Origin: Prinia subflava
Lineage: Eukaryota; Chordata; Aves; Passeriformes; Cisticolidae
Assembly (NCBI RefSeq): GCF_021018805.1
Contig: NC_086253.1
Location: 11,906,735 to 11,970,734, forward strand
Reading direction: 5' to 3'
Length of the DNA: 64,000 nucleotides
The first letter of the stretch is position 1, and each line of letters begins with the position of its first letter. A program made the position numbers and the translations under genes. Positions 14,716-30,313 of the stretch are shown here, in pieces. The notes beneath the pieces were generated by a model. It did not search any database, was not told the DNA's origin, and saw nothing but the letters and a program-made list of their open reading frames with translations.

Positions 14716-15061
14716 TAGTCTGGAGAAAGGTAGCTTGGGGGGACCTTATCACTCTCTACAACTACCTGAAAGGAGGCTGTAGCCAGGTGAGGGATGGCTT
14801 CTTCTCCCAGGCAACAGTGACAGGAGGAGAGGAATGCCCTCAAAGCTGCACCACCAGAGGAGTTTACATTGGATATTAGGAAAGATTTCTACACAGAAAA
14901 TGTTGTCAAGGACATACTGCTCAGGGAAGTGGTGGACTATGAAGGTATTTAAAGATGTGTAGATGTGACACTTAGGAGCATGGTTTGTTTGCTGGTGGCC
15001 TTGGCAGTGCTGGGTTAATGGTTGAACGTGATGATCAACCAAAATGATTCTGTGATTCTAA
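14716..15061 (+). mobile_element. CR1 LINE, truncated 3' end with terminal ATTCT-type repeats
   Basis: Recognisable CR1 blocks occur in order: ctctacaactacctgaaagg, ttggatattaggaaagattt, ctcagggaagtggtgga, tttaaagatgtgtagatgtg, cttggcagtgctgggttaat and the characteristic end gattctgtgattcta. The copy is 5'-truncated and inserted in + orientation. It is the best preserved CR1 copy in the window. Confidence 0.92.
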
Positions 15062-16696
15062 ATAGATTTAGTACTTGTGAAAGGTGCCAGGCTGATTACC
15101 TGAAGTAAGTCTTATACTTGTTAATAGACACAATAATTTACATTGATCTAGTTACTGAAAGCTTGTGTGGACTTGCAAGAGAACTTTCCTACAAAAATGA
15201 GAGTTCACAGTCTGTACTTTGATCCTTTGGTTGCCTGAATGCTTAGATTGCTATTCATGGAGGAAACATGCTCTGCTGGATTCCATATGAGATTCCAAGT
15301 ACTTACCTGCTGCTCCATCTTCCCCTTTCACAAATCAGAGTTTCCTCTCGTTCAGCTTCCTCTGTCTGCCCCACTATGCCCCTTCCACATTTCACTCCCT
15401 CTGGAGAGCTGCAATGCTGTTAACCATTTTTCACAGCTCCTGGCAACCAGCTGGGCACGAGACAGTGGTTACTGCAGCTCACTTGGGTCTAGGTATGTGC
15501 TCATTTTAACCAACACATCTATGCTGACTTAGGATCACTTGACTCTCTTTTGGTATGGAAATTGAAATAACTTTCTGATTAATTATTGAAAATGCATTCT
15601 ATGATCAATATATAAATTCAGTACATTCTCTTCTTTATACTATTTTCCTATAAATGCAATATTAAGGGTACACAGGGTGTTTGGCTACTATTATATCTAG
15701 TTTAAAATTACGTACTCTTTGTAATTCTTCAACATCTTCCTGTGCACATTAGTTTTAACTGTGTGCCTTTGCTGCCCTTTCCATTACTCTAAACACAGTC
15801 CCTAATGAGTGTAACATCACTACTCCTAGTCATCCTGTCATTTGGATTTATGCAAGTGTTATCTGAAATGACTTATCAACTTTCAAAGGGATGTTGTTTT
15901 CATCCTCTTATCATGCCTTGGTCCTGCCTCATTAATGATAATGGTAGTCCCATTTTCTCTATTATTCATAGAATAATATGTGGTATTCATACAATAATTT
16001 GTGGATTAAGATGTCAGTATGGACAGGTGCATTAAGGAACAGGTCTTTGGGCTGTTTAAATTGTTTGTGTTCCATCAGACTAAGATAGTAGTTGAAGAAT
16101 TTTGTTGCTCACAGTTGCCATATGTTTGTGTGCAGTTTTTTTGGTCAGTGTTCATACTGTGGTGCTCAGGAGAATCTTTTGCAAACAGACATTTCAGTTT
16201 CATGGCTGAAGCCCTTGCTCAGCATCCACCAAGAGCTGATTCTTTGAGCAGTCCTTGTGCAATCCACTGCTTCTTGGTGATTAAGTTGCATTTTGCCATG
16301 CAAAGTTGAAATTAAATCCAAATGATCCAAATTAGCTGTATGGACTGAAGATGTACACACCAACTTAAAAGAGAATTTGGATATATCTGCACAGCCCCAA
16401 GCAGGAGGAAGCTGGTATGAATATGTGCCACTTCATTTATGCAGCGAATACTGGGTCAAGTTGGAGGGATTCCTGTGGCTTTCTGTAGCACAGACCAAGC
16501 TAGTAGCTTCCTGTGAAAGCCTGGAAATCTATCTTTTGTTTCAAATTAGCCTCAGAGTTGCCTGAATGCTAAAGATGTTTAATTATTTAAAGATGCTTAA
16601 GCAAGTCAGTTACCTAAATATGTATGTGGGGAGGAGGGGAAGAAGAATAATGGCTATAGGATTTGGCCTAATATACTTAGCCTGGGTTTTTCAATT

Positions 16697-16737
16697 TTTA
16701 CATATATATTACTGCCTTTGTTTACATATATATTACT
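16697..16737. repeat. Short direct repeat, period about 24 bp
   Basis: The segment ttacatatatattact occurs twice, separated by gcctttgt. Confidence 0.8.
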
Positions 16738-18439
16738 TACTTTGTAGCCTTTCTGTGGTAATTGGTGGATGTGAATCAGAGAATAAGCTTGAAACCAGAT
16801 ATTAGAAAGCTTTAATAGGACAATTTCTAGTCAGCCATGTGAATACCTCAGCTGTGCTAGGGTCAGAGAGGCTTTTATGTTGTTTGTCTCCAAGTCTGAC
16901 AGAAGATTTACTTGCCCTTGAGTCCATCTAATCAAATTATTATAAAGTAAATGCTGTGAAACACAGGTCACCCTTTAATAACCAGCTACAACTTCATGCC
17001 CACCAAAGGCAGTCAATATCTATTCCACCAGAATCTATTCTATGTTAAATCATATAAACATGTGCTTTTCACATTCCCTTTTAGCTTTTTTTGTGTTCTG
17101 GCATGGTTGTATCCAGATGAGGAACTGGGAAAGTCTGCCATGAGTTCAGCAAGTACTAAGATAACTCAAGTCTTTGCTGAAAGACATTATTTATTCTATT
17201 AATATTTAATCTGGAGCAACCACTGACCTGCATAATTTGACAGAGATGGGTGAGCTGCTCCCTGAACACTTCTAATGCTCTCATGCTTTCTTCACTTCTT
17301 AGAAGGAATGTAAACAAATAAGCACCAAATACTGTGTTGTGGAAAAAAGGTGTGAAACAAGCCAAGAGTACTTGGTATTGCACATAAATTTTCCTGTCTG
17401 TTTTTCTGAAATTCCTCTGGGGGCCCATCAGTGTCTCTGAGCTGGTTGGCTGCTCAGAGGCTCTCCTGGCATGCTGAGGTGAGTTCCCAGCACACAGAAT
17501 GTGATGTGCCTGCTCAGGCACACATCAGTTTCTGCTGGGAGTTGTGGTTCTCCCTGCAGTGAGCCCCTGCAGACATCAGCTTCCTCATCCTCTGCAGTGG
17601 GGTGAGCCTCGGTGGGTTTGCCCTTGGCACTGCTCCTGCTCAGCCTTCTCTGTGCTTGGTGGGCTCTGAATGCTGAGGCAGCTTCTGACTCTGGTATGGC
17701 AGCTCTTTAACAGCATCATTTGCAGTTATTACTATAAGTACACCAAAATTAGGTTCACTTCTCTGAGCTAGAGTTAACTCCGAATATTATTTGAAACAAA
17801 TTCTGTGAAGTCCTTATCTGTGCTGCTTTGCCTGTGTGTCCCTTTTCCCAGATGTCTGAATCATCTGGAATTATTTGTTTCAGTCTGTGATCTGCACCTG
17901 TCCTTGGAAATTCAGGAGCATCCCTTCTGCAGATTCTGGTTCCTTTCTCTGCCAGCACTATGTGTGGGTGATATAAGTATGGGAAAAAATAGGGAAAACT
18001 GTATAGCCATGTGGCAGATGGGTTTGTGTTGTCCCTTTGCTCCCAGTCCAGCTGGTCTCTGCTGCAGGGGTCTCTTCCAGCACCCCACACCAGTGGCCTA
18101 GGAGCTGCCAATAAAAATTACAACAGGCAAGATCATTTCTTTCTGTGTCATGTGAAATTCTCACAGATACTAACTACTCCCTTGCAGGTGCTGGGAAGGG
18201 AGTAGGATTCTCTCAGGGGCTGTTAAATACAAGCATTTTTATGTCAAGGATATTATAGTATTCTCTCCCACAGGAAAGAGAGAACTTTTTTCAGTGCCAT
18301 TAACACTTAGTTCCCTAAAAGATTGAGATCATAGACTTGAAACCATTATAATGTTTACATAAAATAACTAATTTAATTTATAAACAATTTATTGACTTTT
18401 AGTGAGGTCTTCAGCAGAAGTCCAGATGCCAAAATGTAG

Positions 18440-18474
18440 TGAATATATTTCAAATGCAATGAATATATTTCAAA
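18440..18474. repeat. 20-bp tandem duplication
   Basis: The segment tgaatatatttcaaa occurs at 18,440 and again at 18,460. Confidence 0.85.
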
Positions 18475-21400
18475 AATTTCTAAAGAAGATAATAAAGTCT
18501 TTAAATTGTAAAGACTTAAGAAAACCTGTATTGCTTACAGGTGTTCTTGTGTTATGATTAAAAGAAAACTCAGTGCTATTCCTTTCTCATTTCATATACC
18601 ACATATTACATATATATACTACACAGCACACAAAGTACTGCAATCTCTGCAGCTGCAATCAAGTAAAAGTCATTTCAGGGCAAAGGATCAGTACTCATTT
18701 ACCAGAAAAATTCGTGCAGAGAATAGTGTTGCTGAAAAAGCTGTACAAAACTCTTTTATTTTGCCATTAATATTTCTTCTCTTTCCAGGCTGTCTTAGAA
18801 AACTCGGTCTCTCTGTGTCCATTTCTAATCAGTGTTCAGACTGCTGGTGTTTCTGGCTTGCTGTCTGAGAAGACAAATGTCCAGTTGTAGGAGAGCAGCC
18901 CCATGATTTGAAGTTCAGTTTTGCTCCAGAAAGCACCAGCCTGTCACCAGCTCTTGTAAGGCTGCAGTTGTGCTCATCATGGGAAGGTAAATGCCAATGT
19001 TTATCCCCACAACATCTCTGTGCTGAGTCCACGCTATTGGCTTTGTGGCAAAAGCTCTTTAATTTAAATATAGCCACATTCTAATATGGAGACACTTTTA
19101 TGCCAAAGAACCTGTAAAGGGTCAGTACTACATTCATTTATTGGTTATTCAGCAGAAATGCACAAAGTAGTTTAGTGCTTTTTTTTTGCCTTTTTTTTTT
19201 TTTTGCTTTTTTTTAACTGAAGCATCTGTTTGTGATTCCTGAGTAGATATCGTGTATCAGAGTAGAACAGAGTTTGAGTGCCTCATTAAAACCAAATTCC
19301 AAGTGACAGCAGATGGAGCAGGAGCTGGGATTAATTGTTAAGGAAAGTGAGAACTGAAGGTGGTTTTGTTTCAGTTTTAAGAATCAAACTTCCTGCCCTG
19401 GTAAACTCTGAGATATGTGGATTTGATACAGATTGATAAGGAGATTGCTGTAGCTGGGAGATAAAGAGCCTGTTGGATGACAAACACAACACAAATTTAC
19501 TCATTTGAGAGAGGACTTTGTTTGATTTGGGAGTCTTTATTTTTTTTTAACTTTGAAATAAAAAGTGGAAATTTTGATTTCACATGATTTCTGGAAGGAT
19601 TAGTCTTGATGACAGATATGAAAAAGTAGAAGGAATAATCTCGATCCAGACTAATCAGAGAGGGTGTCTTCCTTGCTTATGCTGTATGTTAGTCAAGACA
19701 AAATAATTTTATTTATCTAAATGACAAAGCAGTGATTATTATGTGTTCATTCCCATACAGTAGATTCTGTATGATTGCTGGTTTATTTTAATGAATGAGT
19801 GTAAAGCTTAAATTGAATTTTTTCACAAAAAATCTCGAGTCTCTGATAATATTCAATATCGTATTCAACATATGGAGATTTAATATTTTTTAGAACATCT
19901 TTAATATAGTTTAACAATGTATCTTTTCTAACAGAGGTATCTTTTGATCAACCTCAGGTAAGATGGAAAAGTGCCTTGGCAAAAACCACACTGTAGTGGT
20001 TTAGAAGAGAAAGCTAATGATGAAGAAAACTAGTTGTCTTGGGTAAAATCAGAAATTCTGTGAGTGCTGGTGGACACTACTTCCTTTTTTTTTAATAAGA
20101 AATGTTTGACTCACATTCCAATCCCTAAATTTCACTCAGATTGCATGTGTTGGCCTGAGTGTTTAGTTTACACTTTTGAAATTAATCCCCTGCTCCTTCC
20201 CTCTGCTGCAGTACAGATAAAATAGTGTAGTAGGCAAAACTAATTTCTTCTAAGTGACTCTGTACTGAAAAATGCTTTCCAGATGCTGATGGTTTTCAGT
20301 TCATCAGATTGGACTAAAGCTGTTCCAAAACCAAGCCCCAAAACTTGACCAGTGTGTCTACTGAGTCCTTAATACCAGCTTGCTGTTCTCTGTGCTCCTA
20401 TTGCACTTCATTAATTACTTAGACAAAGCACAACATATTGATGGTAATTTTACATTTTTACTGTTTTAGCTGTTTTCATAGTCACAGAAGGTAACTTCAA
20501 ACACCTCATTAGGTCAGGCTATATGATGACAAACTTGTTTTCAATGCTCTCTACCAAACTATTTTAAAATTACCAAAAAAAAAATTCCCTTTTTCCCAAA
20601 TATTTTTCACAAAATAGGAAATGCCTTTAAAAGCAAACATTTGCTAAGAAAAAAAGAAAACAAAAAAACCCCAGAATTTCATAATCAGATACTTTTTTGT
20701 TGCAAGCATATGGTCTTTGTTGCAATAATTATACAATCTCGAAAAAGCTTGTGTAATTTAAGACAAATCAGTTTTTGATGCTAACAGTATATTAAATACT
20801 TACTTGCATGCTTTTACTAGCACCAAATAGCTGCTGTTAAAGTCAATAGTGAAATGCAGTTCAGTTAGGCAGGATCAAAGCTTGAAGGAATACACGATTT
20901 CCTTCTTACTTGTGATGCTCTTCATAAAACATTCAATTTTCACCCTTTGTACATAAGTAGAGGCTCCTGAGAGAGAGCTTTGTTCCAGCATCACGAGCAC
21001 ACTGCAGTCTCTGGTTGCAAAGCTGGAGGTGACAAACAGGAGAGATTAATGGCTTCAATTTGGACACACGGAGCCACATGGATTCTCTAACAAAGGATGA
21101 ACATGATTGCCTGGGATTTAAGAAAAAAAATATTGACTTGGTTCCTGAGTATAAAATATACATTAGTATATCGCTTCAGATATTTTTAATATCACCACAG
21201 AGATGGGAATGCTCTGTACACTACAGTGCCATGTCAGCAAAACTGCTTAAGCGTATGTTTAGGGAAATTTCATGAACTTCAGTAGCAGAAGACAGTTCAC
21301 TAAAGGTGTGGATAAACTGAGAGGTTAGGCAGGTGTTTAAACATTGGAATAGTTGTTACATCAGCCTACATGTTTTTACAAGGTCAAGACACAGAGAGCC

Positions 21401-24400
21401 TGAGTGATTTCTCTAACAGCTTCCCAGAAGTCTGGGGATAAGAAAGAAGCTGAACCAAATTTTCTTGTGCTTTAGACCCCAGATTAGACTCAAGAGTGAC
21501 CTAAAAAAATCACCTTAAAATGCCAATGATGTCAACATTGCTATTTGTTGGTGCAAATGCTGGTAGAATGGGGAAAAAAATCCAGTTTTTGTACCACTGG
21601 GGGCTTTTACTAGGCATCTTTTTATACCGATGTTTTGGATAATATTTTAGGCTAGTTTTCTCAATGAAAGTAAGGGAAACTTTTAGCACAAAAATAAATT
21701 TTAAAACTTTCAGTCATCCCTTTGATACATCTATATATTTTTTTCCTTATCTTTGATTTTTAGAGACTATTTGACCCTTTTCTGCATAAAATGAGAAAGG
21801 CTAGGATTTGAATGGAGGTTGCAGAAATGATGCTGATAGATTTTAATTGTTAGCCAGTGTGCTGTCCTCTTTGATAAAACCTTTTCTTAAGTCAATTAAA
21901 ATAAAAGGCTTAGAACACAGGAGGGTGCAAAGAGGTGAGAAGAAATGATGTATGGTCATATTAGCAGGAGAGGTGTAATACTCATTTGCAAAGGCACAAG
22001 GGAATGCAATGATGATGGGACAAAAAAAAACCCCTCTCATCTTCCTGCTATGCTGGGAGCACAGGATGATTTTTCCTTGGTGGTTGATGTGAGTGTTGCA
22101 AGAAAATGCAGTTCAGACTTCCTGAAGATTGATTTGAGACGTGTGAGACTGAAACCAAGAAACCCTAAGTACTATTCAGGCCTCTGTGATGGTGTGACAC
22201 ACTCAGCACTTTTATAAAACAGGGCCATTTAATTATAGCTGGGAGGTTAGGGAAGGTGAGTTTTAAAAATCTTAGCCAAAAGCCTTAAAATACCAAAGGG
22301 AAGTAAGTCTAAAAGTTAGAAGTGTGAAGTTGACATATGGTGCAATGATTTTTGGGTTGGTGTCAGTTATGCAGGTTGACTGGAATTAAGTAGAACTCAA
22401 ACAATACTGGGAAACCAGGTGAATGGACCCAATGTAATCAGCTTCTTCCCTCTGCAGTCTCAACTGGATAGCTTTGAAATAAGTTTTGTTGTTGGAAAAT
22501 GGCTGTAGACTAACAAAAATTTTTACTGGACTCGTGAAGGCCTATCTTTCCTATTCTGTCTACAGACTGCACTTGAAACAGTGAGAAAGAAAAGGCAAAA
22601 TGGAGCAGATACAAAAGTTCTTTGTTAGCTAAATCGAAGCGTAAGAAATCAAAGCTAAAAACCCAACAAAACAACAAAAAAACCCCAAATGCAACTGACC
22701 ATATGATGATAGAGATTTTCAGTCCAAGAATCCTGTAAGCAGTCTGCTCTATGAGACTCCAAGGCCAAAACAGAATCTGCATTTTGTGTCAAGACTGCAG
22801 TGATGGAATATTCTTACAGTGGATTTAGTTCATCCCCATCAGTCCTTCCACTGATACTGGTGGAGGGGTTTTAGTGCATGGCTTTGAGGAACTGTACTTT
22901 GAAGCTCTGTTCCCCTCCTACCTGAAAATAGAAAAGTAGTGCTGCCTTTGGGAGAAGAAGTTGGCTCAGAGGAGAATTATATTAGCATGAAATATTAAAA
23001 AAAAATAGAAATAAAGAAGAGACTTGCTTGAGAGAGAGCAATGAGCACTCATTTGCTGTCTCATGGAGACATTTTGTGACTCTGTGGAAGATCACCATAT
23101 GACTTATATGCTGCTGAAGTCTCACTGTTTTCTCTCTTTTTCTTGAATTACTACTTAGAATGAGAATTCTTTGCCTGTCCTGCACCTGGAGAAGTTAAAA
23201 CTGGATAGAACTACTCATGTTTTTCTGAACTATGATCATGTGTCCCCACTCAGACAGTTTGTGCAGCATTAATGGAGGAAACACAGAGTAAAACTACATT
23301 TTCTGGCTGGAATTCTTACCGGAGCTAAGCCTGTACTTTATTAACAAACCAGAAAAAGAAAAGAAAGAAATTACCTCAGTTCCCCAGTATCTCCCTCCAT
23401 GTCTAACCTCCTTCATGTCACCATCCTGGGTATGTGAGCAGCTTTCATCCAGCCTTGGATTCAGGAGCAATGTCTTCTCCTGACAGAAGAGCTGTCAAGG
23501 AAACATCTAAATGTGTGTTAATCTGCTATGAGCTTGTGGCAGACTGCTGCCAAGCAAGTCTAGTTGAACGAAAAGTCATTGACTCTTAAAAAGAACCTAT
23601 TAAGTACAGGAAAATAAAAACAAATTGAAGATATCTCTCTGAGTTTAATGTTGCATTAGCTGGATCACTTGTTCAGAATGTTCTTCTTTTTGAAATATTG
23701 TGGAGATCTAAATAATCTGTAAATCTGGCCAAGAACTCTAGTTACTACAAGATGCTAGTAAATTGGCCAACCATAATATAAAATATACATTAGTCTTAGG
23801 ACCTCATGAAGGAGTTCAGTTGTGTGCTAAACTGAAAACAGAAAATAAACAGCAAGTTTAAATAATGTTGTCACAATATATTGCATCACATACTCTAGTA
23901 TTTAGAGACAAGTGTTTATGGAAAAGGAGAGGAAATGGGATAAATGTAACATCACGAGCAGAGTACATATGAATTTCATAGACTATTAATCTTTAATCTT
24001 TAGAGTTCCTGTTTAAGCCTACAAATACATTAATGCAGGCATCAGCTCTTCTCTGCTATCTTGATCATGCAGGTCACAGATGTTGCTATAGTAACCTTGC
24101 ATTACCAATGCAAAGATAGTGAAGGATCTGGCTATCTAGATAAATAAAATAATTGAGGGGTGCTTGCAACAGCATTCTGCTTAATGTAATGCTTAGATCC
24201 ATTGGATGAGCACTTGGTCCTGCGTGGATTACGGCCTTGGCTTGAGGAGGGTGTGAAAGGCTGGCACTTGAAGCCAATTTCCTGTGAAGCAGGTTAGTAA
24301 TTAGAGAAATGCTCACCACTGGGAAGGCCCACGATTTGTGTCACAGATGAAGTTCATTGGTCCCAGTCAATCACGTTGTCAAAAGGCAGAGTGCTGTGGA

Positions 24401-27400
24401 TGCCACCTGTGGAATAGATGCTCTCTAGATGCAGGTGTTGTTTGGATATTTTGAAAACCAAGAAAAGGTGTTTTCTGTGAAGCTGAGGTAAGCCCATGTT
24501 GTTGAATGCAGTTGTTGAAGACACAGCCCAGTGCTAGTGGGGGTCAGACACTTTGTCTTACAGGATAAACAGCCTGATTACAGAATGGTTTGTTACAGGC
24601 ATCATTAAATCTAGTGCTGGTCTCTCATGGGGACCTGTCTTGATGACAAAGGAATGAGAATTATCAAGTGAGATGCAACAAAACTCTGAATCAGATTTGC
24701 CTCTGAGTTGAATATTTCTGATAGTTACTCCATGGGCTTGAGCCCCTGAAGAAGCTTTGCAGTATTTTGGTATGCAGAGGACCCAAGTGAACTCTACAGG
24801 GAGGAAAATCCTAACCTGTGTTCTTTTTTTGTACAATGAGGAAGCTTCCTGTGAGGGTTGTTTGCTTTTAGCATGCCTCTGAGTTCTCAGAATGCACATC
24901 CTTCTTGTAGGAAATTCTTGTAAGAAGTTTGAGGCTGTTTTGTTTTGTTTTAGTTAAGTACAGCCACTGTGTTCAAAAGTAATGCAGGAATGCAGATAAA
25001 TAGAGGCAATAGTGAATGTAGGCATCATGGAATAATGATGATTACTCCATTTTCATTGGAAACCAAGCCTAAAAATACTCCAGTAGCCACAGCTCATCTG
25101 TGCTACCAATTGAATTTGCTGGCTAAGCCTGTAAAATACCACTGGAGCCTAAACCAGTGAAATCAGGGAAGAGTTAAAATTCTGGTCTCCTATGAGCCTT
25201 TGTTCAGACTTCAGTCCTACAAAGGAAATCTCTTATTGCTTTAGAAGGGTCCCAACTCTTTTCCTTTTTGTCTGGCCCTGAAAAGCCAGATCAGTTTTGC
25301 TGCTTGCTTCATTGATGCTGCCAGCCCGCTCCTGCTGAGAGGCTGCTGCTGGCCAGGCAGCTTTCTGCAGGGGGAACAAGGGAAAGAAAGATTCTGCATC
25401 AGAAATTCCACTTGTATGGCTTTCCTTGCCTCCTTCCCAGCACAAAGGTAGTTTTGTTTGTGCTCAAGAACCAACTAAAAAGTTTGGCTGTGAAATGGGC
25501 TCTCCTCTGGAGAAAGGGGAAGGGGTGGAACATGTAGCACACAGCTCCAGGCACAAACTTGTACCCACTCCCTCCAAGGTCGTGGGCTGGAGATGGTGAC
25601 TGCATTAGCTGGTTGTTGTGTTACTTCACACAGCTGCAGGGCAGCTCACGAGACAGCTGGTTTGAATGCTTGAAGAAGTAATTTAATAAGTTGGAATATT
25701 CTATTCTTATTCTGTGATGTAATTAGATAGGAGAAAACTTGGAAAAAAGTCCCGTGTTGGTGGGACACAGGGGATGTTTGGATATTTGTAATTTGCCCAC
25801 ACTGGTATGTGTTTCAATTCAGAGTATTTGGTGCTGCCAAAAGTGGGAGAGGGGACAAGCACTTTCCTTGCAGCTGACACCCAATAAGGCTTCTCAAGGT
25901 GAGCATTACTTCAGCAGACTGAATAATGTCAGACTCATGGAAATGAAAACTCTCCCAATAGTTCCCGCTGGTGCACACCCCGGTGTACACTCATATAGTG
26001 TATAGTGTATCAGTCTCTGCTGATAAAATAGGTTCTGGCCCTGAAAAGATCTTATCCACATTCTTGTTTCTTGTGTAACCAAGGATTTGCAGGATCAGGG
26101 AAGTATCCACATTGTTTTTCTTCCTGTCAGAGATTAGGGATTTTTTTGTGTGTATTAGTCTTATGAAAATGTAGCCTTGCACAAAGCACTGCTGAGCAGA
26201 TTTCAGGGTTTAGGCTCCAGCAGTAAGAGGATAGATATGGCCCCTATATTCAAGGCAGTTGGGCACTAAATCAGATGGGTAACTGAATGTCTGACTCTGT
26301 GCTTAAATCCCTCAGGCAATGATAGAGGAAGCTTGAAGGAATTTGTATTTCCTTTGGCTTCTGCAGAAGAGGGTGGTTTGCATATTTTGAAGTGAAGATG
26401 GAACGTGTAATAAGAGGCATGAGTGAAGTGAGGGTACCTAGAAGTTGCCCAGTGTCATTCTTTATGGGCTTGGTGCCCTTTCTCAGTCTCAGGCCTATGG
26501 AATTTTCAGGATAATCAGCCACACAATCCAAATGACTTGGTGTGTTCAAGCAGAGGTGTGGGATACTGAATGTCTGCACAGTCTGGGACAATCTACCTCT
26601 GGCTTTTTGGCTAAAAATGGCTCAGAGAACTGACCCTTGAACCTGGTGTCTGATACTGCAAGTTAACTGCTGGCTTGGGGATGGCTGGAGGGAAAGCCCT
26701 GTCCTTCTGTTCCTCAGTGCAGCCTGTGCACAGAGGTGAGAAATGGAAGAAGCTGTGGCCTGGGGAGCTGCCTTCCTTCAGAGGAACATACCAGCTGGAC
26801 TGGTTCATCCCAGGGCTGCTGCTGAATCTTCAAAAGACATCACATAAAAATCTATTTATAATGGAGTGAGGAAGGGTGGGAAGAAATAAAGCGTGAACAA
26901 AGCATTTTATTTAAAAATTAGTTCATGCTTTCAGTGAAGGTCTAGTTTTCCCTGTGAGCTTGCCAACATCCCTTAATTCATATTACTTAGAATAAAATGA
27001 CTTCTGGGTGTAAGGAAGATTTGAATTGTCTTTTCTGTATCACTAAATAATGATTGCTTGGGGAGATAGGAAATGTAAATGGAAAATGATTGAGGTACAG
27101 CTGGTAATATGTTAGATGCATTATCTCCAACCCAAGGCCTTCAGTCAAAAGAGAAGGTCATCTGTAATTGTTAAAGAGCACTGCAGCAGGCACTTACATT
27201 TTAACTTTTCCTCTTTTTTGATTTGAATCTTCTCCTCATAACCATTGCAACACTCCTCTGAGGAAACATGTGCCATGAGTTCTTAGATTGCCTAAATTAT
27301 ATTATTTTGTTGTAGTTTATGAGACAGCACATGAAGGGGATCTGTACTTTGCTGAATGACTGATCTTCACTAGTTTTCTGGAAATGTGAGATCTTTCCCT

Positions 27401-30269
27401 TTGCTTTCATTTCTGAAAATTCTCACTTTGTACAATTTGTATCTGCAACATTCAAACCATGAAAGTATTAAGCCTCATTTTTGTATTCCTGGATTGCAAT
27501 TGATTTTTTCTTCTAGGTATGTCATTACAACTCACCTTAAATTACACTGAGTCAGCAAACAGTGTAGAAGAGGTACTAACTGGTCTCAGGGAGTACCCTT
27601 TGTGCTTTGCCAAATGGCAGAGGTCATGTTTTCTTAAACTTGAGCCTCATTTTTAAGGTTTAGAAAACAGGGCTGGAATTACTGATGGCAGCACTGAATA
27701 ACGTAGTGAATTCTGATCATCTGGGGCAAGATTTACGGGACAAATGTGTTGGAGGGAGAGGAGTATGGCCTGCCTCAAATTCCCCTCCAAATATTCCCAA
27801 TGAGAACAGCAGACTGAAAGCAGATGGAGACTTCTCTCTCAGGCTGAAGTGAAGTAGGACTGGTTGTAGTAGGTGTCCTTGTAAACCTCCTGGTCTGTCT
27901 TCCCATGGAGCAAGAGGGGAATCTTTGAAGCCTTGTGTCTCCTGGGACGAGAGCAGTTCTGCTTTTCTGAAGTTAGTGGCATTAACCATCCACCAATTAA
28001 GTGCATAAGCAACAGTGGGATTTGCTATTTCAATGAACTCTGCTTTTCTAGTTGTTAATTATACTCCTTGTATGGATTTTTATGTTTAGCTGTATCATTA
28101 TGCTTAACAGAATGTTTGTTGTTACCTGCTGTGATTTTGAATAATTCATGGTGTTAATATGTAATTAGGGACTGTCATAAGTTCTCCCTGGAGAACACCA
28201 AAAAGTTGCTTTGCTGGTTTTGTGTATTTGAAGATGAGTGGAAGGCAGGTTCTGGCTTCTGTCATCCTTTATCAGAAAGAAAATTTTGGATTGGCCAACA
28301 AAATTAACGTACACATCTCGAGAGTATTGTATGCACAGTATATTTGAAATATTTTTATGAAATCGGTTGCTAAGCTGGAAATGACCCAGTAAATCAGCCC
28401 TGGACCTCTGTAAAGAGCAATGTCTTGTACTTTCAGTTAATTGTTTCCACAGATGTAGTCAATGACAACATTGTGTTTATCCTATGGCAATTTTACTGCA
28501 GGTCTCAATTTCACTTTGTTTCCTTTTCATAATGGATGGGTTTACCAAATCTAAAAATAAAATCTTATTTTCCCATCATGACAGGGATTTTCTTTCATGG
28601 CTTTTATGAGTTGCCCTAGAAACAAGAAATCACTGAAGTTAGGTCAGAAAAATAAGTGTCACACCAACCATTGTTGTTTTGGTTTCTTTGGTTCCATGGT
28701 AATACTGGATACATAATATGGCTGAGGAGTCCAGCTGATAGTTGATACTGGCAGATGGCTTCTGAACAAAGATAGGTGTGGCATATTTCTTTTGATGAGA
28801 AGAAGGTCAGTGTGAATATTACATGGTGAAAAGTCTCTTCAGCCTGGCACATGTTCTGGAGTCTCTGCTCTGCCAGTGTCTGTGATTCGCTGCTGTCCCA
28901 GGTTTCCATTGACTTTATGTAGTGGTATCAGCCAGATCTTTCAGAGTGCAAGGATAAAATCTTCTTCCTGGCTATCTCCACAGGTAGCTATGAGATAGTT
29001 TCTCACTTTTCTGAATGATGAAAACCCTAGTCCTCTGAATATGAAACAGACCTGTTAAATCTTAATACAAAGGCCCAAAGGTTAACTGCCTTATAAATAC
29101 CCAGATTGTTCCCTCCACTCACTACAAGTTTGCAATCTGCTTAATATATGCACAGTCAGGGAGAAGCTGTAAATATAATGCTAAAAGCAGACGCTTGGAG
29201 CTATTGCTCTTGCTTCTCTTCAGCTTATGCAACTGTTTGCAGTAGCTTGTTGCCAACACAACTGTTGTGTCCTAGTACTTTGGGCTTCATCTTGTGAGTC
29301 TCCTGAATATGCTGTTCCCATTACAACACTTTGAACAGATCTGTGTGAGGAGGTTTTGCAAGACCAAGTCGTTAACAGAAAGCCACAAATACATCACCAC
29401 CTGCTTAAGTCATCAGTCTAGAACTGAGCTAGCTCATGAAGTTATGCCAGCTGGAGTCCTGGCTAAAAAACCCCAAAACCCTGGTAACCAAACATTTTGA
29501 CCATCAGAAGCCTGGACCTCAAACCCAGATAGGTTATTCCACCTCCTCCCCTTGCAAATGAGTGAAGTTTGTTCTTTCAGAGGTTTTCCAATGAGTCTTG
29601 CTGACCTTTCAACTGCAGCTTTATGTCCATTGATAGCTGTTCTCATCTGCCTATTCCATCTGCAACCACAGCCATCTCTCTGCAGATAGACCCAGCAAAT
29701 CTCTGACAATAAATAATATTCTTGTTCCACAGGCATTTAAGTCAAATGAAGGTGATGAGGTGATCCAGGAAATTGCTGCTGTCATAAATTCCTGGGTCTG
29801 TGCTCGAGGCATAGTGTAATCTCTGGTACTTGTCTCCCACTGTTGATCTCCAAGAACACCTTATAAAATTACAGCCTAATGCTTTAACAAAGTGTAGGAG
29901 GGAAGGATGCATTTTATGTAAATTTAGTCAGGAAGTGTTTGAAACTAATTGCTTAAAGTGAGTGGGGAAAGCTGATGGAGTGTGATAGACATACAGAATT
30001 TTTTTTTCTGCTTTTAGAATAGACGGTGTTGATTAACTGGGCATACTAAGCACTGCATATATTAACTGAGCATCAGATTGCTCTGATCAGTGGATGAGCC
30101 TGCTCTGTGCATGAACTAAAAAGGCCATGGTCTGGATGTTATTACAGATGTGGATTTAGGGAGTTTTGGAGTTACAGTTCTTCAGAGAAAACCATTGGTT
30201 TTGGTGAACTTGGTATTGAACTATTGTCCTGGTGTAGTGTCAATATTTTATTTGTAAAAATGGAATTAG

Positions 30270-30313
30270 ACACACACACACACACAAAAAAGGGAAAAAA
30301 AAGAAAAAAAAAG
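30270..30313. repeat. (CA)n microsatellite followed by A-rich tract
   Basis: Eight CA units (30,270-30,286) run into an A-rich stretch interrupted by G. Confidence 0.9.
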